From the NCBI RefSeq assembly GCF_000941055.1, contig NZ_CP007202.1:182001-246000 (forward strand): a stretch of DNA of 64,000 bases. The letters are read 5' to 3'. Numbering within the stretch: the stretch's first letter is position 1; each line of letters opens with the position of its first letter. The stretch comes from Siansivirga zeaxanthinifaciens CC-SAMT-1. Lineage in GTDB: Bacteria > Bacteroidota > Bacteroidia > Flavobacteriales > Flavobacteriaceae. The notes under the pieces were generated by a model. That model saw only the letters and a program-made list of their open reading frames with translations. It did not search any database and had not been told where the DNA came from. The translations under genes and the position numbers were made by a program. Below, piece after piece: positions 35,263 to 46,252 of the stretch.

Positions 35263-36198
35263 CTAAGCTTTAGGTAAAAACACTTCTGCCATCATACAAC
35301 GTGCGCTCCCTCCACCGCATGCTTCGATGGTATCTAAAGAACTGTAAATTATTTTTGTATGCTTTTGAAGTCTTTCTATTTGTGCTGGTGTTAAAGAAAC
35401 ATAGGCAGCCTGACTCATTACCAAGTAACGCGTATCATTATCGCCACGAACCTGCAACATGTTACCAGCGAAATTATTTACTTGATCTTCTGTAATGTCA
35501 ATGATTTCTTTTCCATCGTCCTTTAAATGCTTTATAACATTTTTACGTTCCTTTTTATCATCAATACTACTTAAACAAATAACTGCAAATGTTTCCCCCA
35601 AACACATCATAACATTTGTATGATAAATGGCTTTACGCGAATTATTTACTGTTTGATAGGCAGAAAATATAACAGGCATAAATTCAAAATCTTCACAAAA
35701 TTCTATAAATAAATCTTCATCGGCCCTAGGAGATAAGGCACAATAAGCTTTTCGGTTTGTGCGATCTAGTAAAACGCTTCCTGTTCCTTCAAGAAAAACA
35801 TTGTCGTCTTCTGCACTGGTGTAATCAATAATATCGTTAATAACAAATCCTTCGTTTTCTATAGCCTCTAAAACATCTTCTCTGCGTTCTAATCGTCTGT
35901 TTTCTGCAAACATAGGATACAACCCTACATTTCCATTTTGATGAAAGGATACCCAATTATTTGGAAAAATGGAGTCTGGAGTATCAAATTCATCCGAATC
36001 ATTTACTACAATAACTTGAACTCCAATCTTACGAAGTTTATCTACAAATGCATCAAATTCTTGCTGAGCTTTTTTATTCACTTCGTTTGGCAACAAATTA
36101 TTTAATACTTTTTGGTAATAATTATTTACAGCGGTTTGCTCGTTCATCCTGAAATTTATCGGGCGAATCATCAAAATTGTATTGGTCGTTTGTTGCAT
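35263..36198 (-). CDS. ctlX: Citrulline utilization hydrolase CtlX-type amidinotransferase-fold protein
   Basis: It has 311 residues of the guanidine-group-modifying superfamily. Signatures are IRPINFRMNEQTAVNNYYQK, split from about residue 12, the PDSIFPNNWVS substrate motif (about 88-98), EGTGSVLLDR (about 145-154) and the C-terminal catalytic Cys in EACGGGSARCMMAEVF (about 292-307). CtlX proteins hydrolyse citrulline or arginine ureido/guanidino groups. It starts 21 bp after the second hydrolase gene, so the two form one operon with related chemistry. Confidence 0.85.
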   Translation of the reverse strand: MQQTTNTILMIRPINFRMNEQTAVNNYYQKVLNNLLPNEVNKKAQQEFDAFVDKLRKIGVQVIVVNDSDEFDTPDSIFPNNWVSFHQNGNVGLYPMFAENRRLERREDVLEAIENEGFVINDIIDYTSAEDDNVFLEGTGSVLLDRTNRKAYCALSPRADEDLFIEFCEDFEFMPVIFSAYQTVNNSRKAIYHTNVMMCLGETFAVICLSSIDDKKERKNVIKHLKDDGKEIIDITEDQVNNFAGNMLQVRGDNDTRYLVMSQAAYVSLTPAQIERLQKHTKIIYSSLDTIEACGGGSARCMMAEVFLPKA

Positions 36199-36219
36199 TA
36201 TATGTTTTTTAGAATAAAA

Positions 36220-37134
36220 TTAATCTCTTATTAATGGCATGGTAGAACATCTTAACAAGCCTTCTTGTTTAGAGATTTCACTATATGAAACTTCTTCAAC
36301 TGTAAAGCCCTGTTCTACTAACCATTTGTTTAATCTAGTAAAGCCTTTCTCAGAAATAATTACGTCCTCTGAAATTGAAAACACGTTACTGTACATGTTG
36401 TACATTTCGTCTTTAGTAATTTCAAATATATTTTCTTTTCCGAAAAAATTTACCAACCAGTCATATTCGCGTTCTATTAAAAACCCATTTTTATGTAAAA
36501 TGGCTTTATTAGTTCCAATAGGTTGAAAACAACAATCTAAATGCAATGCGTTTTCTTTTGCGTTGGTATTAGATTTTCTTAATTCGAATGATTTTACAAT
36601 TTTATTGGGGAATAATTCCTGTAAAGCAATAACTGCATCTAAATTGGTTCTTGCTGTAATTAATTCGGGATAATCTTCACCTGAATAGGTGCCAACAAAT
36701 ATATAATCATTCCATGGCATGACATCACCACCTTCAACATGACATTCAGGAGGTAAAATTATTCTGTTTTCTTCCTCAACCTGATTCCAAACTTTAGCTA
36801 TAGCTTCAAATTCTTTTTCTCTGTCTGGAAGAATATTAGCTTTAATGATTTTGTTTTCAATAACAAAAGCAATGTCCCTAGAGAATATTTGGTTACAATT
36901 TTCAATAATATCAGGCGTAAAAACTTTAACACCGTATTTCTGGAATACGTTGTACACTTCTTCCATTTCCAGAATCATATCGCTTTCTTTAGGATATGTA
37001 CCAGCCAATACATGCTCGATGCTTTTTGGGTCGTAACATTCTGAAACTTTTGGTGTAGGACCATTGCTATGAGCTGTGCCCAAAACTACAGCTCTTAAGC
37101 GTGATGTTTCGTTTTTTATATTTAGTTTTAGCAT
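36220..37134 (-). CDS. Arginine deiminase / dimethylarginine dimethylaminohydrolase-family protein
   Basis: It has 304 residues from ATG 37134. An upstream ATG at 37158 lies inside the preceding terminator and is rejected. A TATATTTG promoter box sits 4 bp before ATG 37134. Family motifs are HVEGGDVMPWND (Glu/Asp of the active site), LHLDCCFQPI (catalytic His) and GLLRCSTMPL (catalytic Cys) at the C-terminus. The expected reaction is hydrolysis of a guanidino group of arginine or a derivative; the exact substrate is open. With ctlX it forms a small arginine/citrulline operon. Confidence 0.85.
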   Translation of the reverse strand: MLKLNIKNETSRLRAVVLGTAHSNGPTPKVSECYDPKSIEHVLAGTYPKESDMILEMEEVYNVFQKYGVKVFTPDIIENCNQIFSRDIAFVIENKIIKANILPDREKEFEAIAKVWNQVEEENRIILPPECHVEGGDVMPWNDYIFVGTYSGEDYPELITARTNLDAVIALQELFPNKIVKSFELRKSNTNAKENALHLDCCFQPIGTNKAILHKNGFLIEREYDWLVNFFGKENIFEITKDEMYNMYSNVFSISEDVIISEKGFTRLNKWLVEQGFTVEEVSYSEISKQEGLLRCSTMPLIRD

Positions 37135-37138
37135 CTTA

Positions 37139-37146
37139 CAAATATA
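37139..37146 (-). promoter_or_regulatory. -7 promoter box abutting the deiminase-family gene
   Basis: The minus-strand reading is TATATTTG, an exact TAnnTTTG, 4 bp before ATG 37134. It adjoins the gltA terminator; leaderless mRNA is expected. Confidence 0.5.
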
Positions 37147-37187
37147 AAAAAGCTTCATAATTAATTATTATGAAGCTTTTTTATTAA
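37146..37187 (-). terminator. Terminator of gltA
   Basis: AAAAAAGCTTCATAAT (37146-37161) and ATTATGAAGCTTTTTT (37167-37182) form a perfect 16-bp stem with a 5-nt loop, A- and T-tailed on both sides. It lies just after the gltA stop in its direction of transcription. Confidence 0.9.
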
Positions 37188-37201
37188 CTGTTAAATAAAT
37201 C

Positions 37202-38494
37202 TTATTTTTTTCGATCTTCGATAGGAACAAATTTTCTTTCTGTAGCACCAATATAAATTTGTCTTGGTCTACCAATTGGTTCTTTTCTTAAACGCATTTC
37301 TCTCCATTGTGCAATCCAACCCGGTAGTCTACCTAATGCAAACATAACTGTAAACATATCGGTAGGAATGCCCATACCTCTGTAAATAATACCTGAATAG
37401 AAATCTACGTTAGGATACAGTTTTCTATCTACGAAATACGAATCTTCTAAAGCTTCTTTTTCTAAACCTTTAGCGATATCTAAAATAGGATCTTCAATTC
37501 CTAAGTCTCCTAAAACTTCATCTGCAGCTTTCTTAATTATTTTTGCACGAGGATCGAAGTTTTTATAAACACGGTGTCCAAAGCCCATTAAACGGAAAGG
37601 ATCTTCTTTATCCTTAGCTTTTGCCATGTATTTTTTAGTATCACCATCATCATCTTTAATAGCTTCTAACATTTCTAATACCGCTTGGTTAGCACCACCG
37701 TGAAGGGGACCCCATAAAGCTGAAATCCCTGCTGATATAGAAGCAAATAATCCGGCGTGAGATGAACCAACAATTCTTACTGTAGATGTTGAACAGTTTT
37801 GTTCGTGATCTGCGTGTAATATTAAAAGTTTATCTAGTGCATCTACTAGTATTTTGTTTTGTTTGTATTCACCATTAGGCTTTCTAAACATCATTTTTAA
37901 AATATTTTCAACATACCCTAAAGAATCGTCTCCGTAGTCTAATGGTAGACCTAATTTTTTACGGTAAGTCCATGCTACTAAAACAGGAAATTTACCTAAA
38001 ATTTTAACCACAGACTTATACATATCTTCTTCTGAATTTACATTTACAGAAGAAGGGTTAAAGGCAGTTAAGGCACTTGTTAAAGATGCAATAACACCCA
38101 TGGGGTGTGCAGATTTTGGGAAGGCTTCTAGAATTTTCTTAACATCCTCATCAACGACAGCCTGGGCTTTAATGTCTTCATGAAACTTATCGTTTTGCTC
38201 TTTTGTTGGAAGTTCACCAAAAATTAATAAATAGGCAACTTCAAGAAAATCTGCTTTCTCAGCCAATTCTTCTATAGAGTAGCCTCTGTATCTTAAAATC
38301 CCTTTTTCTCCATCTAAAAAAGTAATACCACTTTCACAAGAACCTGTATTTTTAAATCCTGGATCTATTGTAATTACACCTTTAGATAAACTTCTAAAGT
38401 TTGAAATATCTATAGCAAGTTCATTTTCTGTTCCTTCTACTAAAGGTAATTCGTGTTTTTGACCGTTTATATCAATCGTAGCAGTATTAGCCAT
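37202..38494 (-). CDS. gltA: Citrate synthase
   Basis: It condenses oxaloacetate and acetyl-CoA, the entry step of the TCA cycle. It has 430 residues, type II (long, NADH-sensitive group) in length. Catalytic His is in LHADHEQNCSTSTVR (about 225-239), the second His in GPLHGGANQAV, the third motif GFGHRVYKNFDPRA (about 305-318) and Asp in the FYSGIIYRGMGIPT region. Its own terminator follows, and the enolase terminator precedes it. Confidence 0.96.
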   Translation of the reverse strand: MANTATIDINGQKHELPLVEGTENELAIDISNFRSLSKGVITIDPGFKNTGSCESGITFLDGEKGILRYRGYSIEELAEKADFLEVAYLLIFGELPTKEQNDKFHEDIKAQAVVDEDVKKILEAFPKSAHPMGVIASLTSALTAFNPSSVNVNSEEDMYKSVVKILGKFPVLVAWTYRKKLGLPLDYGDDSLGYVENILKMMFRKPNGEYKQNKILVDALDKLLILHADHEQNCSTSTVRIVGSSHAGLFASISAGISALWGPLHGGANQAVLEMLEAIKDDDGDTKKYMAKAKDKEDPFRLMGFGHRVYKNFDPRAKIIKKAADEVLGDLGIEDPILDIAKGLEKEALEDSYFVDRKLYPNVDFYSGIIYRGMGIPTDMFTVMFALGRLPGWIAQWREMRLRKEPIGRPRQIYIGATERKFVPIEDRKK

Positions 38495-38614
38495 AAGTTA
38501 AATTGAGATTATTGTTTTATTATTTGGAAAGCTAATTTACAAAATATCTATGTAGATAGGAAGCACTTGAAACAAAGATTTAATCAATTAACATTTTATT
38601 TAATATTGGGTATA

Positions 38615-38650
38615 AAAAAAAGCGATTATTAAAAAAATAACCGCTTTTAC
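38615..38650 (-). terminator. Terminator of eno
   Basis: AAAAGCGATTATT (38618-38630) and AATAACCGCTTTT (38636-38648) form a 13-bp stem with one mismatch; the minus-strand transcript ends in a long U run. Confidence 0.85.
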
Positions 38651-38667
38651 AAAAAATATTTTTGTGC

Positions 38668-39966
<1,299 letters not shown>

Positions 39967-39989
39967 TTATTTTTTAACTTTAATTATTT

Positions 39990-39997
39990 CAAATTTA
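39990..39997 (-). promoter_or_regulatory. -7 promoter box of eno
   Basis: The minus-strand reading is TAAATTTG, an exact TAnnTTTG, 29 bp before the eno ATG. Confidence 0.5.
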
Positions 39998-40070
39998 CGT
40001 TTTAATCTTGTTTAATCTTAATAGATATCAAAGATTTTATTAAAAAAACTTCTATATCGTTTTAGTAAAC

Positions 40071-40108
40071 AAAAAGCCTTTAAAAATTAATTTTTCAAAG
40101 GCTTTTTT
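40071..40108 (-). terminator. Terminator of carA
   Basis: AAAAAGCCTTT (40071-40081) and AAAGGCTTTTT (40097-40107), with a loop that is itself an A/T inverted repeat. It lies directly after the carA stop. Confidence 0.85.
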
Positions 40109-40109
40109 A

Positions 40110-41216
40110 CTATTTATTTTTAATATTCTCAATAAATTGATCGAATAGATACTCCGAATCATGTGGTCCAGGACTTGCTTCTGGGTGATATTGCACCGAA
40201 AAACAATTTTTACTCTTCATTGCTAAACCAGCAACCGTATTATCATTTAAATGAACATGAGTAATTTCTAAATCTGTATGTGCCTCTGCCTCTTCGCGTT
40301 TAACAGCAAAGCCATGATTTTGAGAAGTGATTTCACCTTTTCCAGTTTTAATATTTTTTACAGGATGATTAATACCTCTATGTCCATTATGCATTTTATA
40401 GGTTGAAACGCCATTGGCTAAAGCTATAACCTGATGTCCTAAACATATACCAAATAAAGGCAAGTCTCTTTTAATAATCTCCTTAGCTACATTTTGAGCA
40501 TCAACTAAAGGCTCTGGATCGCCAGGTCCATTAGATAAAAAGTATCCATCAGGATTAAATGACTCAAGATCTGAGAAAGTAGAATTATAAGGAAAAACCT
40601 TAATATAAACATCGCGCTTAGCAATATTTCTAAGAATATTTTTCTTGATACCTATATCTAAAGCTGAAACTTTATACGTTGCATTTTCATCACCAAAGAA
40701 ATAAGGCTCTTTGGTAGAAACTTTAGAAGCTAACTCTAAACCTTCCATATTAGGAACTTCTGAAAGCTGCTTTTTTAAATCTTCAATATTATCTACATCT
40801 GTAGAAATAACGGCATTCATGGCACCATTATCACGAATATAGCTTACTAAAGCACGTGTATCAACATCAGAAATTGCTAAAAGATTATTTTCATTTAAGA
40901 AATCTTCTAAAGATTTGTCTGCATCATCTCTGGAGTAATCGTAACTAAAGTTTTTACAAATTAAACCCGCAATTTTAACAGAATCTGACTCTATTTCGTC
41001 GCTATTAGTACCGTAATTTCCAATGTGAGCATTGGTAGTAACCATTAACTGACCGAAATAAGAGGGATCGGTAAATATTTCCTGATACCCAGTCATTCCT
41101 GTGTTAAAACAAACTTCTCCAAATGCAGTTCCTTGTTTATTTCCAACTGCTTTACCGTAAAAAATAGTACCATCGGCTAATAAAATGATGGCTTTTTGTC
41201 TCTTTTGATATTTCAT
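40110..41216 (-). CDS. carA: Carbamoyl-phosphate synthase small subunit
   Basis: It is the glutaminase subunit that feeds ammonia to CarB for arginine and pyrimidine synthesis. It has 368 residues from ATG 41216, where the family N-terminus begins (KAIILLADGTIFYGKAVG). An ATG 30 bp upstream lies in the rplQ terminator region. The N-terminal domain has GTAFGEVCFNTGMTGYQEI; the GATase domain has Cys in PLFGICLGHQVIALA and His/Glu in VQYHPEASPGPHDS. carB is not in this window, so the two subunits are not adjacent downstream here. Confidence 0.94.
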   Translation of the reverse strand: MKYQKRQKAIILLADGTIFYGKAVGNKQGTAFGEVCFNTGMTGYQEIFTDPSYFGQLMVTTNAHIGNYGTNSDEIESDSVKIAGLICKNFSYDYSRDDADKSLEDFLNENNLLAISDVDTRALVSYIRDNGAMNAVISTDVDNIEDLKKQLSEVPNMEGLELASKVSTKEPYFFGDENATYKVSALDIGIKKNILRNIAKRDVYIKVFPYNSTFSDLESFNPDGYFLSNGPGDPEPLVDAQNVAKEIIKRDLPLFGICLGHQVIALANGVSTYKMHNGHRGINHPVKNIKTGKGEITSQNHGFAVKREEAEAHTDLEITHVHLNDNTVAGLAMKSKNCFSVQYHPEASPGPHDSEYLFDQFIENIKNK

Positions 41217-41247
41217 GTATTCAATAAAAGTTTTGCAAAATTGCATA

Positions 41248-41280
41248 AAAAAAAAGATAAACTAAAATAGTTTATCCTTT
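41248..41280 (-). terminator. Terminator of the ribosomal protein super-operon
   Basis: GATAAACTA (41256-41264) and TAGTTTATC (41268-41276), with an A run that becomes a U tail on the minus strand. It follows the rplQ stop by about 24 bp, ending the long rpsL-to-rplQ block. Confidence 0.85.
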
Positions 41281-41303
41281 ATATTTAAAATGCTTATTAA
41301 CAT

Positions 41304-41777
41304 TTATTCCTCTTCGTTAGTAGCTTTAGTATCTACAACAGGTGCCGCAGCTGGTTTAGAACCACCTCTTCTACTTCTACGAGTTGTTTTCTTTTCTACT
41401 TTACCAGCATTATAAAGCTCGTTGTAATCTACAAGCTCTATCATTGCCATATCGGCATTATCACCTAAACGATTACCTAATTTAATAATTCTAGTGTAAC
41501 CTCCTGGACGATTAGCAACCTTAGCAGCTACATCTCTAAACAATTCTGTAACAGCATCTTTTTGTCTAATTCTAGACATAACGATACGTCTGTTATGAGT
41601 TGTATCTTCTTTAGATTTAGTAATCAATGGCTCTACAAATAATTTTAAAGCTTTTGCTTTAGCAACTGTAGTGTTAATACGCTTGTGCTCTATTAAAGAA
41701 CAAGCCATATTAGCTAACATTGATTTTCTATGAGCAGTTTGTCTGCTTAAGTGATTTACTTTTTTTCCGTGTCTCAT
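41304..41777 (-). CDS. rplQ: 50S ribosomal protein L17
   Basis: It has 157 residues. The conserved N-terminus [20 protein letters not shown] and the TVAKAKALK and NRRGGYTRI-like motif (here [23 protein letters not shown], in part) identify bL17. The C-terminal 40 residues form a low-complexity Lys/Arg/Ala tail common in Bacteroidota. It is the last gene of the block and lies 62 bp after rpoA. Confidence 0.96.
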   Translation of the reverse strand: MRHGKKVNHLSRQTAHRKSMLANMACSLIEHKRINTTVAKAKALKLFVEPLITKSKEDTTHNRRIVMSRIRQKDAVTELFRDVAAKVANRPGGYTRIIKLGNRLGDNADMAMIELVDYNELYNAGKVEKKTTRRSRRGGSKPAAAPVVDTKATNEEE

Positions 41778-41839
41778 GACATTTGTTTTAAACCTTTATC
41801 TTGCTACAACCCACTATTGAGGAGCAAAATATAAAGTGA

Positions 41840-42832
41840 TTAATCTTTATCTAATTTATATTTGCTTAAATCCATTCCGAAATTTAAACCTTTAACATTT
41901 ACAAGCTCTTCAAGCTCAGTTAAAGATTTTTTACCAAAGTTTCTGAATTTCATTAAATCATTTTTGTTAAATGATACTAAGTCTCCTAGAGTATCAACTT
42001 CTGCCGCTTTTAAACAGTTAAGTGCACGAACAGATAAGTCCATATCGATTAACTTTGTTTTAAGCAACTGTCTCATATGTAAAGATTCTTCATCATATGT
42101 TTCAGTTTGAGCAATTTCATCGGCTTCTAAAGTGATACGCTCATCAGAGAATAACATGAAGTGATGAATTAAGGTTTTAGCTGCTTCAGTTAAAGCATCT
42201 TGTGGTGTAATTGAACCATCTGTAATGATTTCAAAAACTAATTTTTCATAATCAGTTTTTTGCTCTACACGATAGTTTTCAATACTATATTTAACGTTTT
42301 TAATTGGCGTGTAAATAGAATCGGTAAAAATAGTTCCTATTGGTGCTGCCGCTTTTTTGTTTTCTTCAGCAGGAACATAGCCTCTACCTTTTTCAATGGT
42401 AATTTCCATATTAAAATTAACCTTAGGATCTAAATTACAGATAACTAATTCTGTATTTAATACTTGAAATCCTGAGATAAATTTTTGAAAATCTCCAGCC
42501 GTAATTTGCTCTTGTCCTGAAATTGAAATTGAAATTGATTCGTTATCAATATCTTCAATTTGTCTTTTAAAACGAGCTTGTTTCAGATTAAGAATAATTT
42601 CTGTAACGTCTTCTACAACTCCAGATATGGCTGAAAACTCATGATCTACTCCTTCTATTCTTACTGATGTAATAGCAAAACCTTCCAAAGAGGATAATAA
42701 TACTCTTCTTAATGCATTACCTACTGTTAAACCATAACCTGGTTCTAAAGGTCTGAATTCGAATTTTCCTTCGAAATCAGTAGAATCAATCATGATTACC
42801 TTGTCTGGTTTTTGAAAATTAAATACTGCCAT
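41840..42832 (-). CDS. rpoA: RNA polymerase alpha subunit
   Basis: It has 330 residues. The N-terminal assembly domain has [20 protein letters not shown] (about 25-44) and [21 protein letters not shown], in part. The C-terminal domain (about 255-325) has helix-hairpin-helix residues for UP-element and activator contact, [20 protein letters not shown] and [13 protein letters not shown]. It is 96 bp downstream of rpsD, as in the alpha operon of many bacteria. Confidence 0.97.
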   Translation of the reverse strand: MAVFNFQKPDKVIMIDSTDFEGKFEFRPLEPGYGLTVGNALRRVLLSSLEGFAITSVRIEGVDHEFSAISGVVEDVTEIILNLKQARFKRQIEDIDNESISISISGQEQITAGDFQKFISGFQVLNTELVICNLDPKVNFNMEITIEKGRGYVPAEENKKAAAPIGTIFTDSIYTPIKNVKYSIENYRVEQKTDYEKLVFEIITDGSITPQDALTEAAKTLIHHFMLFSDERITLEADEIAQTETYDEESLHMRQLLKTKLIDMDLSVRALNCLKAAEVDTLGDLVSFNKNDLMKFRNFGKKSLTELEELVNVKGLNFGMDLSKYKLDKD

Positions 42833-42928
42833 TTATTTCTTCGTTTTAATTGTTACTTGGTTGCGCGGTTTAAAAGTTTGAAGAAGTACTTATGAACCCT
42901 TTGGCCAAATACCAATGTTAATAATTTA

Positions 42929-43534
42929 TTATTTAGAATATAACTCGACGATGAATTGCTCGTTGATGTTTTCTGGAATTTGAATTCTAGCTGGTACAGA
43001 AACATAAGTACCTTGTTTAGTATCGTCGTTCCAAGTAATCCATTCGTATACTTGAGATGAATTTGATAATGATTTTGCTATAGTTTCTAAAGATTTAGAT
43101 TTTTCTCTTACAGCAACAACATCACCAGCTTTTAATTGGTAAGAAGGAATATTTACCAACTCACCATTTACTGTAATGTGTCTGTGAGAAACTAATTGTC
43201 TTGCACCACTTCTAGTAGGAGCAATTCCCATTCTAAAAACTACATTGTCCAATCTAGATTCACATAATTGTAAAAGAACCTCACCAGTAATACCTTGTGC
43301 AGCTCTAGCTTTTTTAAATAAACCTCTAAATTGTCTTTCTAAAATACCATAAGTATATTTAGCTTTTTGCTTCTCCATTAATTGGATTGCGTACTCAGAT
43401 TTTTTACCACGACGTCTAGCGTTACCGTGTTGCCCAGGTGGGTAATTTCTTTTTTCAAAAGATTTATCGTCTCCGAAAATTGCTTCTCCGAATTTACGGG
43501 CGATTTTAGTTTTAGGACCAGTATATCTTGCCAT
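42929..43534 (-). CDS. rpsD: 30S ribosomal protein S4
   Basis: It has 201 residues. [20 protein letters not shown] begins the protein; the zinc Cys residues of some S4 proteins are absent (C-minus form). The S4 RNA-binding domain lies around 94-155 ([25 protein letters not shown]). The 136-bp spacer upstream of it is the longest in this part of the block and contains a possible leader fold. S4 is a known translational autoregulator in other bacteria. Confidence 0.96.
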   Translation of the reverse strand: MARYTGPKTKIARKFGEAIFGDDKSFEKRNYPPGQHGNARRRGKKSEYAIQLMEKQKAKYTYGILERQFRGLFKKARAAQGITGEVLLQLCESRLDNVVFRMGIAPTRSGARQLVSHRHITVNGELVNIPSYQLKAGDVVAVREKSKSLETIAKSLSNSSQVYEWITWNDDTKQGTYVSVPARIQIPENINEQFIVELYSK

Positions 43535-43549
43535 TTTAATTGTTTTTTT

Positions 43550-43604
43550 AAGAGGGATTATGAATTAAGGTCTTAATCTTATCCTTCGATAATCGTATCC
43601 TCTT
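43550..43604 (-). promoter_or_regulatory. Possible structured leader upstream of rpsD
   Basis: AAGAGGGAT (43550-43558) can pair with ATCCTCTT (43597-43604) with one bulged base, enclosing about 38 nt that hold a smaller GATTAAG/CTTAA-type pairing. It lies just upstream of rpsD in transcription order. It is seen by eye only and resembles no named motif. Confidence 0.35.
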
Positions 43605-43670
43605 TGTTTATACTTGTTAAATTATTTTTTTTTCAGTTTGCAAATTTACATATAAAAAAATTTATGTAAA

Positions 43671-44063
43671 TTATACTCTTCTACGTTTTGGAGGTCTACA
43701 TCCATTGTGTGGAAGTGGAGTAACATCGATAATTTCTGTTACTTCGATTCCAGCGTTGTGAATAGATCTAATAGCAGATTCTCTACCATTTCCTGGACCC
43801 TTAACGTATACTTTTACCTTTTTTAAACCAGCTTCAAGAGCAACAGCAGAAGCATCTTCTGCAGCTAATTGAGCAGCGTAAGGTGTGTTTTTCTTAGAAC
43901 CTCTAAATCCCATTTTACCAGCAGATGACCAAGAGATTACATCTCCTTTTTTGTTGGTTAATGAAATAATGATGTTGTTAAAAGAAGCTGTTACGTGTGC
44001 TTCTCCTACAGAATCTACTATAACTTTACGCTTTTTAGTATTTTTTGTATTTGACTTTGCCAT
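43671..44063 (-). CDS. rpsK: 30S ribosomal protein S11
   Basis: It has 130 residues. Signatures are [59 protein letters not shown] and the C-terminal [16 protein letters not shown]. It is part of rpsM-rpsK-rpsD-rpoA-rplQ, the alpha-operon order. The 97-bp gap to rpsM holds short CTAACAACTA direct repeats and no evident gene. Confidence 0.97.
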   Translation of the reverse strand: MAKSNTKNTKKRKVIVDSVGEAHVTASFNNIIISLTNKKGDVISWSSAGKMGFRGSKKNTPYAAQLAAEDASAVALEAGLKKVKVYVKGPGNGRESAIRSIHNAGIEVTEIIDVTPLPHNGCRPPKRRRV

Positions 44064-44160
44064 ATTGTTTTAGTTTCTAGTTGTTAGTTGTTAGTGATAG
44101 AATCCTAAACTTTTACATTTCAAACAGATTCATCTAGCAGCTAAATACTAATGACGTTAA

Positions 44161-44535
44161 TTATTTAGTTGCTTTTTTCTTATTAGCAACAGTTTTTCTT
44201 CTACCTTTTCTAGTTCTAGAGTTGTTTTTAGTACGCTGACCTCTTAACGGAAGTCCAGATCTATGACGAATACCTCTGTAACATCCAATATCCATTAAAC
44301 GTTTAATGTTTAATTGGGTTTCAGAACGTAATTCGCCTTCGATTGTAAAAGTACCAACAGCTTCACGAATACCAGCAATTTGGTCGTCGTTCCAGTCTTG
44401 AACTTTAATACTTTCGTCAACATTAGCCTGTGCTAATATTTCTTTTGCTCTACTTCTTCCTATTCCGTAGATATAGGTTAAAGAAATAACTCCTCTTTTG
44501 TTTTTTGGTATGTCTACACCTGCAATTCTTGCCAT
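44161..44535 (-). CDS. rpsM: 30S ribosomal protein S13
   Basis: It has 124 residues. [34 protein letters not shown] with the helix-hairpin-helix, and [19 protein letters not shown] are standard for uS13. The C-terminus is basic, for tRNA and 23S contact. It lies 2 bp after rpmJ. Confidence 0.97.
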   Translation of the reverse strand: MARIAGVDIPKNKRGVISLTYIYGIGRSRAKEILAQANVDESIKVQDWNDDQIAGIREAVGTFTIEGELRSETQLNIKRLMDIGCYRGIRHRSGLPLRGQRTKNNSRTRKGRRKTVANKKKATK

Positions 44536-44537
44536 AA

Positions 44538-44654
44538 TTACCCTTGTCTTTGTTTAAATCTAGGATTCTTTTTGTTTATCACGTAAAGTCTACCTTTTCT
44601 ACGCACGATTTTACAATCGGCACTTCTTTTTTTAACGGATGCTCTAACTTTCAT
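44538..44654 (-). CDS. rpmJ: 50S ribosomal protein L36
   Basis: It has 38 residues: begins [20 protein letters not shown] and ends NPRFKQRQG, the normal bL36 frame and length. Of the zinc ligands of the C-plus form (three Cys, one His), only Cys14 remains, so it is the zinc-independent form common in Bacteroidota. It lies between infA (10 bp) and rpsM (2 bp), as in the canonical spc operon tail. It was found by reading the gap. Confidence 0.96.
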   Translation of the reverse strand: MKVRASVKKRSADCKIVRRKGRLYVINKKNPRFKQRQG

Positions 44655-44664
44655 CGTATTCGTA

Positions 44665-44880
44665 TTAGTATCTATAAGTTATTCGAGCCTTACTTAAATC
44701 GTATGGGCTCATTTCTAATTTTACTTTATCTCCAGGTAAAAGCTTAATGTAATGCATACGCATCTTACCAGAGATGTGTGCAGTCACAATGTGACCATTT
44801 TCTAATTCAACACGAAACATAGCATTTGATAATGCTTCTATAATAGTTCCGTCTTGCTCAATTGCTGCTTGTTTTGCCAT
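44665..44880 (-). CDS. infA: Translation initiation factor IF-1
   Basis: It has 71 residues, a single OB fold: [40 protein letters not shown] and [19 protein letters not shown]. It blocks the A site during initiation with IF-2 and IF-3. It lies 10 bp after secY; adk and map, which separate secY and infA in many bacteria, are absent. Confidence 0.96.
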   Translation of the reverse strand: MAKQAAIEQDGTIIEALSNAMFRVELENGHIVTAHISGKMRMHYIKLLPGDKVKLEMSPYDLSKARITYRY

Positions 44881-44890
44881 AGTATAATAA

Positions 44891-46237
44891 TTAAGCTACT
44901 GCTTTTCTATTTTTACCGGTTTTCATCAAGCCATCGTAGTGTCTATTTAACAAATAAGAATTTACTTGTTGCATAGTATCTATTGCTACCCCAACTAAAA
45001 TTATTAATGAAGTACCACCGAAAAATAAAGCCCATCCTTGTTGCACGCCCATAAGCTTAACAATAAACGCTGGGAACACAGCAATAAGTGCTAAAAATAT
45101 AGAACCTGGTAAGGTAATTTGAGACATTATTTTATCTAAATATTCTGAAGTTTCTGCTCCCGGACGAATCCCAGGAATAAAACCTCCACTACGTTTTAAA
45201 TCATCAGCCATTTTATTAGTAGGCACTGTAATTGCCGTATAGAAATACGTGAAAACAATAATTAATAGTGCAGATAATAAATTATACCAAAAACCAAATA
45301 TATCGGCGAAATTAGTTTGCATCCAAGCACCTGCAGTTGTTTCTTTTAAAAATGAAGATCCACCTATTAAACTTGGTACAAACATAATTGCTTGAGCAAA
45401 TATGATTGGCATAACTCCCGAAGCATTAAGCTTTAAAGGAATATATTGTCTGGAACCAGCTTCTAAACTTTTCTCGTACCCACCGCTTGCGGTTCTTCTA
45501 GCATATTGAACTGCAATTTTTCTAACAGCCATTACTAAAAGTATAGCGCCCAGTATAATTGCAAACCATAATACTAATTCAAAAAGAATAAGCATTACAT
45601 TATTACCTTCTAATCTTGTAGCTGCATTTTGAAGGAACGCTGCAGGAAGTCTGGCAATAATACCCACCATAATTAATAGTGAAATACCATTACCTATACC
45701 TTTATCGGTAATACGCTCTCCTAACCACATTGCAAAAATAGTTCCTGTAACAAGAATTGTAACTGAAGAGAAATAAAATAAGAATCCAGTTCCTAATAAA
45801 AATGCACTTTGAGGAATTCCTAAAGCTGGTAAGCTAGCTAAATAACCTGGTGCTTGTAATAAACAAATCGCTATAGTTAACCAACGCGTAATTTGATTTA
45901 TTTTCTTTTGACCACTAGCGCCTTCTTTTTGTAGTTTTTGTAAATAAGGAATAGCAATTCCCATTAATTGAACCACAATAGAAGCAGAAATGTAAGGCAT
46001 AATGCCCAAAGCAAATACAGAAGCATTTGCAAAAGCTCCACCAGTAAAGGCATTAAGTAAACCTAATATCCCACTATCTGTACTATCTGCTAACCCAGCT
46101 AACTGAGAAGCATCAATACCTGGCAAAACAACTTGAGCACCAAAACGATAAACTAACAATAGACCAAGAGTTACAATGATTCTATTTCTTAGTTCCTCGA
46201 TTTTCCAAACATTCTTTAACGATTCTATAAATTTCAT
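44891..46237 (-). CDS. secY: Protein translocase subunit SecY
   Basis: It has 448 residues with ten membrane segments, forming the protein-conducting channel with SecE and SecG. The first segment begins [24 protein letters not shown]. The plug/TM2 region is [16 protein letters not shown]; the TM5 region is [14 protein letters not shown]; and the cytosolic loop between TM8 and TM9 includes [15 protein letters not shown]. It lies 15 bp after rplO. Confidence 0.97.
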   Translation of the reverse strand: MKFIESLKNVWKIEELRNRIIVTLGLLLVYRFGAQVVLPGIDASQLAGLADSTDSGILGLLNAFTGGAFANASVFALGIMPYISASIVVQLMGIAIPYLQKLQKEGASGQKKINQITRWLTIAICLLQAPGYLASLPALGIPQSAFLLGTGFLFYFSSVTILVTGTIFAMWLGERITDKGIGNGISLLIMVGIIARLPAAFLQNAATRLEGNNVMLILFELVLWFAIILGAILLVMAVRKIAVQYARRTASGGYEKSLEAGSRQYIPLKLNASGVMPIIFAQAIMFVPSLIGGSSFLKETTAGAWMQTNFADIFGFWYNLLSALLIIVFTYFYTAITVPTNKMADDLKRSGGFIPGIRPGAETSEYLDKIMSQITLPGSIFLALIAVFPAFIVKLMGVQQGWALFFGGTSLIILVGVAIDTMQQVNSYLLNRHYDGLMKTGKNRKAVA

Positions 46238-46252
46238 ACTTATAATACGGTC

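Noticed and set aside
37135..37158. N-terminal extension of the deiminase-family gene to ATG 37158
   Set aside because: The extra codons fall in the gltA terminator stem, and a promoter box lies downstream of that ATG.
44064..44160. Attenuator or promoter in the rpsM-rpsK gap
   Set aside because: It holds short CTAACAACTA repeats but no good TAnnTTTG box and no stable hairpin.
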